Shown here piece by piece: positions 53,353 to 62,251 of a stretch of DNA of 64,000 nt. Source of the DNA: AB-137-C09 sp964645625 (GTDB lineage: Bacteria > Pseudomonadota > Zetaproteobacteria > Mariprofundales > Mariprofundaceae); assembly GCA_964645625.1 (NCBI GenBank), contig CAZYAI010000001.1, forward strand, positions 62,001-126,000, read 5' to 3'. A program made the position numbers and the translations under genes. Numbering within the stretch: the stretch's first letter is position 1; every line of letters starts with the position of its first letter. The notes beneath the pieces were generated by a model. The model made no database searches. It was given only the letters and a program-made list of their open reading frames with translations, and was not told the origin of the DNA.

Positions 53353-53844
53353 ATGACCCATTCTATTACTGATGCGACGTTCAAGGGTTACGGTCAGGAT
53401 GTCTATCTCTGGCTTGGCATTGGCTTGTTGGCACCGATTGTGTTATTGCCATTGCGTTTGGCCTTTGGTGATGGTTCGCCCGCCTTTGGCGTGATCATTG
53501 AATCACGCTGGCTATTATTGGGCGGATGTTTGTTATTGGTCGCTTGTGCGGCAGATACCACATTGAGCTTGGTGGAACGCTACCAGCGAGACGGCGAAAT
53601 AGGTGCGCTTGTCGCTTATTGTGCTGCCAGTTGGGTGTTTGTTTTTGTGTTGTTGGTTCCCTTTATTACCTCTTCACCCGCGCATGGTTGGTGGTTGTCT
53701 GCGTTGTTTGCTGTTCATGCGTGGCGTGCTGGTTTGGCATTGTGGCGTGGGCAAACGCAATGGTGGTTGTGGTATGCATGGTGGCGTGACTGCACGGCTG
53801 CTGTCAGCTTATTCTTTTGGCTCGCATACTGGCCTGTTTACTGA
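53353..53844 (+). CDS. Hypothetical multi-pass membrane protein
   Basis: 163 residues from ATG 53353 (MTHSITDATFKGYGQDVYLW). Four hydrophobic helices, at about 18-38, 52-68, 84-104 and 140-158, with many Trp residues in the second half. I do not recognise it. Its stop overlaps the start of the LptF/LptG-like permease gene (TGATG), so the two products are made together; a role in outer-membrane lipid transport is guesswork. Confidence 0.6.
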   Translation: MTHSITDATFKGYGQDVYLWLGIGLLAPIVLLPLRLAFGDGSPAFGVIIESRWLLLGGCLLLVACAADTTLSLVERYQRDGEIGALVAYCAASWVFVFVLLVPFITSSPAHGWWLSALFAVHAWRAGLALWRGQTQWWLWYAWWRDCTAAVSLFFWLAYWPVY

Positions 53845-54908
53845 TGTCTATTCTTTTTCGGTGGTTGTTCCAACAGGGGCTATGGCGGGTGCTGGGAACC
53901 TTGATCGTGGTGCTGGGCATTTTCATTATCGTGGAATTGTTTGATAAATCACGCCTGCTCGGTCACGGTATGGATGCGGCAATTCTAAGTGAGTATTTAC
54001 TACTCAAAATCCCTTATATGTCAGCAGAGTTGATGCCGGTGGTGGTGCTGTTGGGTTTAAGTATTTTTTTGGTGGAGTTGTCTCACCATCAAGAAATTGC
54101 AGCTTTGCGGGCTGCGGGTGTCGGCTTAGGTGGCGTGCTGCGCCCTTTGTTGATGGTGGCATTGTGTGCAACGCTGTTGAGCTTTGTGATTAACGAGTGG
54201 GTCACGCCCTTAACCAATCAACGATTAGATACGATTGAGCGCGTTAATGTTCATCATCAAGCAGTCGCTGATGCGCATGGTATTCAATGGTTGCGCGATG
54301 GCTTGCGGATGCTACGTATTCGACCATTGGGCGATGATGTTTTTGCGATAATGGTGTTGGAAACGGATGAAGCAGGACGTTGGTTGCAACGTATGGATGC
54401 TGCTAAGGCAATGTACCGTGATGGCAGTTGGCAGTTGCAACAGGTGGATGTGAGTCACCCCGATGCTAAAGAGGGAATGCTTATGCAGCACTTGGCGCAG
54501 ACTAGTTTTTCCTCTTCGGCAGGGCCTGATGCCGCAGCACCGCCGCAAGCCAGTCATATGCGTTTTTTGGCGTTGTTGGAGTACAGTAATGTATTGCAGC
54601 AGGCAGGTATGAGTAATGGTGCTTATGTTTTTGCTTTGCATCGCAAACTGACTGCGCCGTTGGCCTGTTTAGTGATGGCTTTATTGGCGATTGCTTTGTG
54701 TATGAATATGGGGTCGCGTTTGGCAGCACGTTCTTTTGGTTTGGCTGCCGCTATTGCCTTGGGGTTGATGTTTTATGTGCTCAGTAATGCCAGCGGTATG
54801 CTTGCGGGCGGTGAACGTCTGCCGCCATCTTATGCTGCTTGGTTACCGATTTTGTTTTTTGGTGGTGTAGCAGGTTTTTTGTTGATGCACCGCGAGTCCT
54901 TGCATTGA
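53844..54908 (+). CDS. LptF/LptG-family lipopolysaccharide export permease
   Basis: 354 residues from ATG 53844, overlapping the preceding stop; an earlier in-frame ATG at 53817 lies inside the upstream gene. Three N-terminal helices (about 13-35, 55-78 and 92-115), a periplasmic jellyroll-like region (about 130-270) and three C-terminal helices give the LptF/G topology, with the EIAALRAAGVGLGGVLRP cytoplasmic coupling helix conserved. With LptB it would extract LPS from the inner membrane. LptG is likelier than LptF from the start LFRWLFQQGLWRV, but only one of the pair is present. Confidence 0.85.
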   Translation: MSILFRWLFQQGLWRVLGTLIVVLGIFIIVELFDKSRLLGHGMDAAILSEYLLLKIPYMSAELMPVVVLLGLSIFLVELSHHQEIAALRAAGVGLGGVLRPLLMVALCATLLSFVINEWVTPLTNQRLDTIERVNVHHQAVADAHGIQWLRDGLRMLRIRPLGDDVFAIMVLETDEAGRWLQRMDAAKAMYRDGSWQLQQVDVSHPDAKEGMLMQHLAQTSFSSSAGPDAAAPPQASHMRFLALLEYSNVLQQAGMSNGAYVFALHRKLTAPLACLVMALLAIALCMNMGSRLAARSFGLAAAIALGLMFYVLSNASGMLAGGERLPPSYAAWLPILFFGGVAGFLLMHRESLH

Positions 54909-54922
54909 TGTGCGATGGCTTT

Positions 54923-55087
54923 AACCTGAATTATTCACAAATACTGTCGCGCCCTTGCTTGCCCCTTTGCCCGCAACGAATACCTTGTCAGTCGAGCGTA
55001 TCCACTGGTACGCTGCTCCCGACAAGGCATCCGTTGCAAACAAAGGTTCTACGCAATCATCACGATGATTTATGAACAATTCAGGTT
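54923..55087. mobile_element. MITE-like long hairpin with 20-bp terminal inverted repeats
   Basis: Ends AACCTGAATTATTCACAAAT (54923-54942) and the complement of ATTTATGAACAATTCAGGTT (55068-55087) match in 18 of 20 positions. Inside, GCAACG, CCTTGTC and a GCGTA ... TACGC centre pair with their complements, so the whole 165 bp can fold into one long imperfect hairpin. A solo 19-bp palindrome of the same ends occurs at 62216-62234, and a single end at 41042. Confidence 0.7.
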
Positions 55088-55173
55088 ATGTCACCCAGTG
55101 CGATGAAATATCGTTGGCACAGCGTGTCATAAAGTCATATCCATTTATTGTGTGGATCACATGTTCCATGTTA
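55087..55173 (+). repeat. Dispersed palindromic element, copy C (before trpF)
   Basis: TATGTCACCCAGTGCGATGA, AATATCGTTGG, CACAGCGTGTCATAAAGTCA and TTTATTGTGTGGATCACATG follow the family order. It abuts the preceding MITE-like element and ends TTAAGG, which can serve as the trpF ribosome binding site. Confidence 0.65.
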
Positions 55174-55183
55174 AGGTTCTGCC

Positions 55184-55870
55184 ATGTATGTCATGTATCC
55201 TTCCGCTAGACCCCGTATTAAAATTTGTGGTATTACCCGTTTAGAAGATGCGCTAGCCGCCGCCCGTATGGGTGTTGATGCGCTAGGTTTTGTCTTTTAC
55301 CCTAAATCACCACGTTATATCGAACCGCAAAAAGCAGCGTCTATTATTCGCGCTTTGCCCCCCTTTGTATCGGCGGTGGGTTTGTTTGTGAACCCTACAC
55401 AGCAAGAGATTGACGACGTCCTTAGTTATTGTCCATTGGGTGTGGTGCAGTTACATGGTGATGAATCGCCAGAATTTTGTCTTGCTCAGGCACGGCGTGT
55501 GATTAAGGCTGTTGCCATACATGATGCGCAAGATCTTGCTGTGGTGCAGCAATACCCTTGTTCTGTACTGCTTGATACCAAGGCTCCTGCTGGTGTTTAT
55601 GGCGGTACGGGCAAGACGTTTGATTGGTCATGCTTAGAAGGTTTTGCTCATAAGTACCCATTGATTTTGGCGGGCGGTTTGAATGAACACAATATTCTTG
55701 AAGCGTTGGCGACGCATCGGTGGTTTGCCGTTGATGTATCTTCAGGTGTTGAGCTCTCCCCTGGCGTAAAAGATACAGCGATGATGCATCGTTTTGTAAA
55801 CACCGTGAATGACCACCCACGTTTGCAGTATGTTGAAACGAAAAAAGGTTTGAATGATGAAAAACTTTAA
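55184..55870 (+). CDS. trpF: Phosphoribosylanthranilate isomerase
   Basis: 228 residues. IKICGITRLEDALAAARMGV with the catalytic Cys, ALGFVFYPKSPRYI, VVQLHGDE, the DTKAP Asp and ILAGGLNEHNI phosphate-binding loop are present. It is the third step of tryptophan synthesis from anthranilate. ATG 55184 is preceded by AAGGTTCTGCC; ATG 55193 is an alternative. It overlaps trpB by 17 bp. Confidence 0.96.
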   Translation: MYVMYPSARPRIKICGITRLEDALAAARMGVDALGFVFYPKSPRYIEPQKAASIIRALPPFVSAVGLFVNPTQQEIDDVLSYCPLGVVQLHGDESPEFCLAQARRVIKAVAIHDAQDLAVVQQYPCSVLLDTKAPAGVYGGTGKTFDWSCLEGFAHKYPLILAGGLNEHNILEALATHRWFAVDVSSGVELSPGVKDTAMMHRFVNTVNDHPRLQYVETKKGLNDEKL

Positions 55871-57083
55871 TGATTGGTATGACTTAACCATGACCCATAT
55901 GCCTGATGCTCGTGGGCATTTTGGTCGTTTTGGCGGTAAATTTGCCGCAGAAACTTTGATGGGGCCGTTGCAGGAGCTAGAAGAAGCCTTTTTTGCCGCG
56001 TGGGAAGACCCTGAGTTTCATGCTGAACGCTTGGCGTTGCTGGAGCACTATGTCGGTCGCGCAACGCCGTTATACCACGCTAAGCGGCTGTCAGAGGAAA
56101 ATGGTGGTGCGCAGATTTGGCTAAAACGGGAAGACTTAACCCATACAGGCGCACATAAAATTAATAATACCATTGGTCAGGGTTTGTTGGCACGCCGTAT
56201 GGGTAAAAAACGTGTGATTGCCGAAACTGGAGCTGGCCAGCATGGTGTCGCCACGGCAACGGTAGCGGCGATGTTTGGTATGGACTGTGATGTATATATG
56301 GGGCGTGAAGATATGGCGCGTCAAGCTCCCAATGTGTTCCGAATGGAGCTGTTGGGTGCCAATGTGGTAGCAGTGGATTCTGGTACGGCAACGCTTAAAG
56401 ATGCTTTGAATGATGCGTTGCGTGATTGGGTGGCAAGTTGCGAATCAACGTTTTATATTATTGGAACAGTGGCTGGACCGCACCCTTACCCTTTGATGGT
56501 GCGTCAATTCCATAGTGTGATTGGTCAAGAAGCTCGTCTGCAAAGTAAGCAGTTGGCTGGCCGCTTACCTGATGTGGCAGTGGCATGTGTTGGTGGTGGC
56601 TCTAATGCCATGGGCTTATTACATCCGCTGCGCGATCAAGGTGTGCGTCTGGTTGCGGTTGAGGCTGCGGGGCATGGGCTGGAAACTGGCGAGCATGCTG
56701 CCGCCTTGGCAGCAGGGAAGCCTGGTATCTTGCACGGTAATTTGACCTATTTGATGGAAAACAGTGAAGGTCAAATTCAAGGCACGCATAGTATTTCTGC
56801 AGGGCTTGATTACCCTGGTGTAGGGCCTGAGTTGGCAGCCATGTATGAAGCAGGTGAATTGGAATTAAGCACAGCGTCGGATGATGAGGCAATGGCGGCG
56901 TTTCAAACGCTGACGCGCACGGAAGGCATTATTCCAGCGTTAGAGTCAAGCCATGCTTTGGCCGCAGCTTTGCGCTTGGCTGCTGATATGGATTCCGATG
57001 CTATCGTGATGGTGAACCTCTCTGGTCGTGGTGATAAAGATATGAATACTGTGATGAAGTTATTGAAAGGGGGCGCAGTATAA
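55854..57083 (+). CDS. trpB: Tryptophan synthase beta subunit
   Basis: 409 residues. The PLP Lys in REDLTHTGAHKINNTIGQ (about K102), catalytic GAGQHGVATA, phosphate-binding GGGSNAMG and the SAGLDYPGVGPE segment identify TrpB1. It joins indole and serine into tryptophan. Two ATGs (55854, 55857) follow AAGG. The stop overlaps trpA by one base (TAATG). Confidence 0.98.
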   Translation: MMKNFNDWYDLTMTHMPDARGHFGRFGGKFAAETLMGPLQELEEAFFAAWEDPEFHAERLALLEHYVGRATPLYHAKRLSEENGGAQIWLKREDLTHTGAHKINNTIGQGLLARRMGKKRVIAETGAGQHGVATATVAAMFGMDCDVYMGREDMARQAPNVFRMELLGANVVAVDSGTATLKDALNDALRDWVASCESTFYIIGTVAGPHPYPLMVRQFHSVIGQEARLQSKQLAGRLPDVAVACVGGGSNAMGLLHPLRDQGVRLVAVEAAGHGLETGEHAAALAAGKPGILHGNLTYLMENSEGQIQGTHSISAGLDYPGVGPELAAMYEAGELELSTASDDEAMAAFQTLTRTEGIIPALESSHALAAALRLAADMDSDAIVMVNLSGRGDKDMNTVMKLLKGGAV

Positions 57084-57898
57084 TGGCTAATGCAACATTG
57101 AGCGGCGTATTTGCCCGTTGTAACGATGAAAACCGTGCCGCATTGGTGGGCTATTTAACTGCTGGTGATCCTGATGTGGAACAATCAGAAGTGTATTTGA
57201 AAACCTTGGCTTCGCAGGTAGATGTGTTAGAAATTGGTATGCCCTTTTCTGACCCGATGGCTGATGGTCCCGTGATTCAAGCAGCCAGCGAGCGTGCTTT
57301 AGCTGCTGCTTGTACTTTGGCAGATGTATTTGCGTTATGTCGTCGTGTGCGCGAGCAACAGCCTGATATTGGTATTGTGCTGATGGGTTATGCCAATGTT
57401 CCTTATGCTATGGGCTTTGAAGCTTTTGCAGCAGCAGCTTCTGCAGCGGGTGCTAATGCTGTGCTGCTGGTAGATATTCCACCTGAGGAAGCGGGTCTGT
57501 GCCGAGATGCTTTGCAGGGTCATGATTTGGATCAGATTTTCTTGCTTTCTCCTACTTCGTCAGAATCGCGTATTCGTTTGGTGGCTGAAGTAGCCAGTGG
57601 TTTCATTTATTATGTAACCGTTGCAGGTATTACGGGGGCTCAACTGGGGGGTGTTCAGGCGATTGCGGAGCGCGTGGCGGCATTACGTCTGCATACTGAT
57701 TTGCCGATTTGTGTCGGGTTTGGCATAAAAAATGCTGAACAGGCTGAAGACATAGCCCAGTTCGCAGATGGTGTGGTGGTGGGTTCTACCTTTGTGAGTA
57801 AAATCACCGATTGTAGTGGCGATGTCACACAATGTTCAGAAGTCTTATTAGCAACGGCGCAGTCAATGAGGTTAGCTATGAAACGGAAAGAATTATGA
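57083..57898 (+). CDS. trpA: Tryptophan synthase alpha subunit
   Basis: 271 residues. Catalytic Glu 50 and Asp 61 lie in VLEIGMPFSDPMADGPVIQ; the phosphate loop is VCVGFGIK-like (PICVGFGIKNAEQA) followed by VVVGSTFV. It splits indole-3-glycerol phosphate and channels indole to TrpB. Its last codons overlap the next gene (ATGA), so a non-biosynthetic hydrolase is coupled to the operon; accD, the frequent neighbour, is absent. Confidence 0.97.
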   Translation: MANATLSGVFARCNDENRAALVGYLTAGDPDVEQSEVYLKTLASQVDVLEIGMPFSDPMADGPVIQAASERALAAACTLADVFALCRRVREQQPDIGIVLMGYANVPYAMGFEAFAAAASAAGANAVLLVDIPPEEAGLCRDALQGHDLDQIFLLSPTSSESRIRLVAEVASGFIYYVTVAGITGAQLGGVQAIAERVAALRLHTDLPICVGFGIKNAEQAEDIAQFADGVVVGSTFVSKITDCSGDVTQCSEVLLATAQSMRLAMKRKEL

Positions 57899-58680
57899 AA
57901 ATCAGGGTGCTAGGATGTTACGGTGGGCGTTTGCTTGGTGCGCATCTTAGTTCTTTCTTGGTAAATGAGACGATTTTGCTGGATGCTGGGTCACCGACGG
58001 TGACCTTGGATTTGGATGAGCAATGGCTGATTCGGCATATGTTCATTTCTCATACCCATTTGGATCATATTACGGATATTGCTTTTTTAGCGGATAATCG
58101 TTCGATCAAGATGCGGGGGCAGGCTACTAGGGATAATAATATTATTATTCATAGCTTGCCAGAACACATTGAAGTAATAAAAAAGCATGTGTTAAATGAC
58201 CTCATTTGGCCTGATTTTACACATATTCCTGTCACTGGTTTGCCAGCATTGAGTATGATGCCCTTTGAGGCAGAAGAAGTGGTGGAAGCAGATGGGGTGC
58301 GTATCACTCCGATCATGGTTAATCATCCTGTTCCTTGTACAGCGTTTTTACTTGACCAAGATGGTAGCCAATTTATTTACTCCGCTGATACAGGTGTGAC
58401 AGAGCGTTTGTGGCAAGTGGCTAATGCGCAGCCGAATTTGCGTGGTATCATCCTTGATTGTTCCTTCCCGAATGCACACATAGGGTTAGCCGAGATTAGT
58501 GGGCATTTGACTCCCAAAGGTATGGCTAGTGAGTTGCAAAAATTACAACGCTTGGGTGAAGTGCCCATTTACCTATTCCACATGAAGCCTGAAACTATGG
58601 ATGTATTATTAGAAGAAATTGCAGCAGAAGGCATACCAAACCTTACTATTCTGAAACAAGACGAGGTTTTGGAAATTTAA
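57895..58680 (+). CDS. Metallo-beta-lactamase-fold hydrolase, class II cyclic-nucleotide phosphodiesterase-like
   Basis: 261 residues from ATG 57895, with GGAAAG upstream. LLDAGSPTVTLDL, the metal motif FISHTHLDHITDIAFLADN (H53, H55, D57, H58), FIYSADTG and a later His in EISGHLTPKG form the active site. The overall pattern, with the long insert after the HxHxDH motif, fits class II 3',5'-cyclic-nucleotide phosphodiesterases (PDEase_II, cpdP-like). A cAMP-degrading role is inferred; a generic MBL hydrolase is the alternative. It overlaps trpA by 4 bp. Confidence 0.75.
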   Translation: MKIRVLGCYGGRLLGAHLSSFLVNETILLDAGSPTVTLDLDEQWLIRHMFISHTHLDHITDIAFLADNRSIKMRGQATRDNNIIIHSLPEHIEVIKKHVLNDLIWPDFTHIPVTGLPALSMMPFEAEEVVEADGVRITPIMVNHPVPCTAFLLDQDGSQFIYSADTGVTERLWQVANAQPNLRGIILDCSFPNAHIGLAEISGHLTPKGMASELQKLQRLGEVPIYLFHMKPETMDVLLEEIAAEGIPNLTILKQDEVLEI

Positions 58681-58733
58681 TATCGCTTTGGGACGCGTTG
58701 TAGTTATGATGTTTTGCTAGAACATTATGTCTG

Positions 58734-58973
58734 TTAGGCTAGCACCCATCCAGCATTGGTTAAGTCTTCAACGCTATCGTAGTGCGTGAATGTATGGCTG
58801 TTTTTTAAGCAACGAAGACGGTATAAACCTTTATCCATTTCTGCCTCGTAAACAAAATGGCGTGTGCCATCGTGATGTTTAAAGATGACCTTACCATTCA
58901 GGCGTATGTAGCGTTCTTCCGCAATCGTTTTTGTTGATTTTTCTATGACGCTTTCTGTCCAACCGTTACTCAT
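58734..58973 (-). CDS. Small conserved-looking hypothetical protein
   Basis: 79 residues from ATG 58973 (MSNGWTESVIEKSTKTIAEE), with GGAG 5 bases upstream; the frame reaches 59024 without a better site. Beta-strand-rich, with KVIFKHHDGTRHFVYEAEMD and a C-terminal DSVEDLTNAGW. I do not recognise the family. It stands alone between the phosphodiesterase-like gene and the M20 hydrolase. Confidence 0.6.
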   Translation of the reverse strand: MSNGWTESVIEKSTKTIAEERYIRLNGKVIFKHHDGTRHFVYEAEMDKGLYRLRCLKNSHTFTHYDSVEDLTNAGWVLA

Positions 58974-59043
58974 TGTTTCTCCATCCTTATATTCTTTTAT
59001 ATAGCGTTTTGGCACGCTGTGCACAGGCTAGCAGTCGTACCCG

Positions 59044-60210
59044 TTAATATGTTGCCATAGTGACCAGTGCCATGATGCCATGATGCATGGACTGTTCATC
59101 AAGGTCAAAAGCAGGGTGATGCAATGGCCATGATGTTGCACTGGAACTGGCGGTTCCCAGTCGCAGTAAGCAGCCTGGTGCAATCGCCAAAAATGCTGCA
59201 AAGTCTTCGCCTCCCATGGAGGCTTCGGATAGCTCGATAAGCAATTCTGATGCCAATACCTTGTTTAAGGCTTGACGTACTTCCTGAATCACGTGGTCGT
59301 CATTGCGTAATAAGGGGATAGAGCATTGCAGCTTGAATGTGGCATCTACACGCCATGCTTCGGCAATATGTTGACTCATGTTTTGAATACTTTGTCGTAT
59401 TTGTTGATGTACTTCAGGGTGTAGGCTACGGATCGTGCCAGCAAACATCGCTTGCTCTGGCATGACGTTGGCTGCAAAGCCTGATTGAAAGCGTCCAATA
59501 CTGAGTACCGCTTGATGATTGGCATCCACGCGACGGCTAATGATTTGGTTGATGGATTGCATAATGTGACTGGCAGCAAGAATGACATCACTGCATTGAT
59601 GCGGTCGTGCGGCATGACCGCCTTGCCCCGTCACCGTAACTTCAAATAAATCTGTAGCTGCACACATCACGCCTTTTTTAATGCCGATATGACCAGCAGG
59701 GAGGTGCGGGGATACGTGCAGGGCATGGATGCGTTGCGGTGTAAAATCACGGAACAGACCGTCTTCAATCATCGCCTGTGCGCCAGTAGCTTTCTCTTCA
59801 GCGGGTTGAAAAATGCAGGCGATATGGTGCGTTAACGATGTGCGCATCTGTTGTAAAACGATCGCTGCCGAGACGAGCATGGCACTGTGTGCATCATGAC
59901 CGCAGCAGTGACTGACGTTGCGAACGGTGGATTTGTAGTTTGTTTGCCCTGTTTCATCAATGGGTAAGGCATCCATATCGGCGCGCAAGGCAACCCATGA
60001 AGCTTGAGGGTTGGCGCATTTAATGGTGGCTAATATGCCGTGACCACCAATATTACTGTGGCAGGTGATGCCGTGTTGTTCCAAGCATGTGCGTATGGTC
60101 GCTGCGGTTTTTGACTCGTCACCCGAACATTCAGGGTGTTGGTGCAGTTGCCGACGTAAGGCGATGGCGTGGGGTAATTGCTGTTGTACTGCGGTGCTTA
60201 TGTTTTCCAT
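59044..60210 (-). CDS. M20-family N-acyl-amino-acid amidohydrolase
   Basis: 388 residues. RRQLHQHPECSGDE start, metal site ALRADMDALPIDE, SHCCGHDAHSAML (Cys 103, His 105), QPAEEKATGAQAM with the catalytic Glu pair, and dimerisation-domain GQGGHAARPHQCSD. This is the hippurate/IAA-amino-acid hydrolase (AmhX/HipO-like) group, releasing amino acids from N-acyl conjugates. Substrate unknown. It overlaps the carboxylate-amine ligase gene by 13 bp: a ligase and an amidase in one operon. Confidence 0.9.
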   Translation of the reverse strand: MENISTAVQQQLPHAIALRRQLHQHPECSGDESKTAATIRTCLEQHGITCHSNIGGHGILATIKCANPQASWVALRADMDALPIDETGQTNYKSTVRNVSHCCGHDAHSAMLVSAAIVLQQMRTSLTHHIACIFQPAEEKATGAQAMIEDGLFRDFTPQRIHALHVSPHLPAGHIGIKKGVMCAATDLFEVTVTGQGGHAARPHQCSDVILAASHIMQSINQIISRRVDANHQAVLSIGRFQSGFAANVMPEQAMFAGTIRSLHPEVHQQIRQSIQNMSQHIAEAWRVDATFKLQCSIPLLRNDDHVIQEVRQALNKVLASELLIELSEASMGGEDFAAFLAIAPGCLLRLGTASSSATSWPLHHPAFDLDEQSMHHGIMALVTMATY

Positions 60211-61304
60211 GTTTTTACCATCCGTTGAATGCGTGCTGAGGAAGTTTCATGGCGTAGTTGACGTTGCCGTTCTGCGCCATCGCCGTGTTGTTGCCAGTCA
60301 TCCAAACGGGCATGCACCACGGCGAGCTCTTCAGCAGGCGCGTAGTTTTGCAGTTGTGTGAGTCGCATTTCTAACCAGTCCAACCACGGTAGGCACTGGG
60401 CTGTAAAAGGATCAATGATTTCAGCGCGCATGCCGTAGCGGCAGGCTCGCCAACGATTTTCTCGGATTAACGAGTGGTGAATGGGGCGGCTGCCAGCAAA
60501 ATCGACTTGGGTGGCTGCAATAGCTTCGGCGCGGACGTAAGCCGCATAGGCTCGGGTGTCTGCTTCATTTGCGGGTAGATCGCCAATGCGGATTTCAAGT
60601 GTGCCGTAATCAGGGTGAGGGCGCATCTCCCACCAAATATCACGAATACTATCAATACTCCCTGTTTGCATGAGTTGTTGGGCGCAACGTTGGAAGTCAG
60701 CCCAATTTTGAAAGTAAAACGGCATGCCGCCTTGGCTAAGGTTTTCTGCTACTTTGATGCGGCTAGAGGCAAGTCCAGTATCGTGATTGCTCCAGTAAGG
60801 GGAATTGGCACTCATCGCCAAAAACATGGGAAGAATCGGTAGTAAGCGATTGGAGGCTTGAATGCAGGTCTCTCCATCAGGCATGCCGATGTGCACGTGA
60901 ATGCCGACAATATTATAGCGTTGTAAGGACCAGCAAAGGCGTTTAGCTAGGGTGTGGTAGCGCGGGTTGGATGATACCTGTTGCTCTTGCCAACGAGAAA
61001 ATGGGTGGGTGGAAGAAGGTAGTAGGTTACATGTTTGTTGCATGCCTTCGAGCTGTTGTTTGATGCTGCATAGCTCGTCTAAACATTCGCTACTATTGCG
61101 GTGTATGGCGGAGTTCATTTCGATGATTGAGGTGAACAATTCGCCTTTTAAGTTGCCTGTATGGAGTGCGAGTTGCCATTGTTGCAACAGATCAGGCGCA
61201 TGAGGGATTTGTTCGCCTGATGATGGATCGACCAAAAACCACTCTAACTCCACGCCTATGGTGGGGTTTGGCGATGGTATGAAGGTAATATCATCCATCA
61301 TCAT
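60198..61304 (-). CDS. Carboxylate-amine ligase (GCS2/YbdK-type)
   Basis: 368 residues from ATG 61304, which overlaps the yaaA stop as ATGA. TIGVELEWFLVDPSSG, IHVHIGMPDG and LEIRIGDLPANEADTRA are hallmarks of the GCS2 glutamate-cysteine ligase superfamily, which forms gamma-glutamyl or related amide bonds with ATP. YbdK has weak glutamate-cysteine ligase activity; a true glutathione role is unproven here because no gshB is near. Confidence 0.88.
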   Translation of the reverse strand: MMMDDITFIPSPNPTIGVELEWFLVDPSSGEQIPHAPDLLQQWQLALHTGNLKGELFTSIIEMNSAIHRNSSECLDELCSIKQQLEGMQQTCNLLPSSTHPFSRWQEQQVSSNPRYHTLAKRLCWSLQRYNIVGIHVHIGMPDGETCIQASNRLLPILPMFLAMSANSPYWSNHDTGLASSRIKVAENLSQGGMPFYFQNWADFQRCAQQLMQTGSIDSIRDIWWEMRPHPDYGTLEIRIGDLPANEADTRAYAAYVRAEAIAATQVDFAGSRPIHHSLIRENRWRACRYGMRAEIIDPFTAQCLPWLDWLEMRLTQLQNYAPAEELAVVHARLDDWQQHGDGAERQRQLRHETSSARIQRMVKTWKT

Positions 61305-62068
61305 GGGCGACAAAACACCCAAGTATGTGCGTTGGAATCATCGCAACTCCAGCGGTAGCCACCCTCGTTAAAGTCTTTTAGTGCTTCTACATCGGTGATT
61401 TGTTGCTGGATGATGAAGCGTGCCATTAAGCCTCGTGCGCGTTTGGCATGAATGCCGATGACTTTATAACGACCGTTGTGTAGTTCTTTAAATGTCGGGG
61501 TAATGATGCTGCCTGGGATATGTTGTGGGCGTACCGATTTGAAATACTCTTGTGAAGCTAGGTTAATGAGGTGGCTGCTGTTGTTTTGTTCCATGTGTAT
61601 CGCAAGCTGCTTGCTGATGCGGTCAGACCAGAACTCATACAAGTTTTTCCCTCGTGAAGTTGCCAATGCCGTTCCCATTTCTAAGCGGTAGGATTGCATC
61701 AGGTCATGGGGGCGTAAAATACCATAAAGTCCTGATAGAATGCGTAGATGTGCTTGTGCAAAATCGTGATCGCTATGGCTGAAGCTGTCGGCATCCAAGG
61801 TTTGGTAAACATCACCGCGAAAGACTGCCAGCGCAGGTCGGGCATTGTCATGGGTGAAGGGGCGGTGCCATGCTTGAAAGCGTTGTTGGTTTAAATCGGC
61901 GAGTTTCATGCTTATTTTCATAAGATTGGCAATAGCATAGCTATCTTGTAAACGCAGTGTGTCGATTAAGGTGCTGCTATCCTCCAATAATGCGGGTATG
62001 GTGGGTACGATATCAGCGAAGTCTTGATTCATATCCAATTTTTTAGCAGGAGAGATGACGATTAGCAT
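61301..62068 (-). CDS. yaaA: Peroxide stress protein YaaA
   Basis: 255 residues. MLIVISPAKKLDMNQ at the N-terminus, LSGLYGILRPHDLMQSYRLE and VIGIHAKRARGLMARFI are family hallmarks (DUF328). In E. coli YaaA is induced by H2O2 through OxyR and lowers free iron, protecting DNA. It heads a three-gene unit with a GCS2 ligase and an M20 hydrolase, which suggests thiol or peroxide defence. Confidence 0.95.
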   Translation of the reverse strand: MLIVISPAKKLDMNQDFADIVPTIPALLEDSSTLIDTLRLQDSYAIANLMKISMKLADLNQQRFQAWHRPFTHDNARPALAVFRGDVYQTLDADSFSHSDHDFAQAHLRILSGLYGILRPHDLMQSYRLEMGTALATSRGKNLYEFWSDRISKQLAIHMEQNNSSHLINLASQEYFKSVRPQHIPGSIITPTFKELHNGRYKVIGIHAKRARGLMARFIIQQQITDVEALKDFNEGGYRWSCDDSNAHTWVFCRP

Positions 62069-62215
62069 GATAAGGCTCTCAAAGTGACGTAATCACGTAG
62101 ATGCTGACACAATGCGTCAGTTTTTTGTTGCGTGGAGGTTTTCCTCAACGCTTTTCTGTCGGTTGACAGTGCAAGGCTGATTGTACAGTTTTGTCTTTTA
62201 AAGTGAAATGTTTTT

Positions 62216-62234
62216 AACCTGAATGGTTCAGGTT
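62216..62234. repeat. Solo 19-bp palindrome upstream of the DUF11-like gene
   Basis: AACCTGAATGGTTCAGGTT has perfect 8-bp arms and matches the outermost bases of the MITE-like element at 54923-55087. It may be a deletion derivative or an operator for the gene that starts 18 bp later. Confidence 0.45.
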
Positions 62235-62251
62235 GGACGTTGGGAGTAGCT

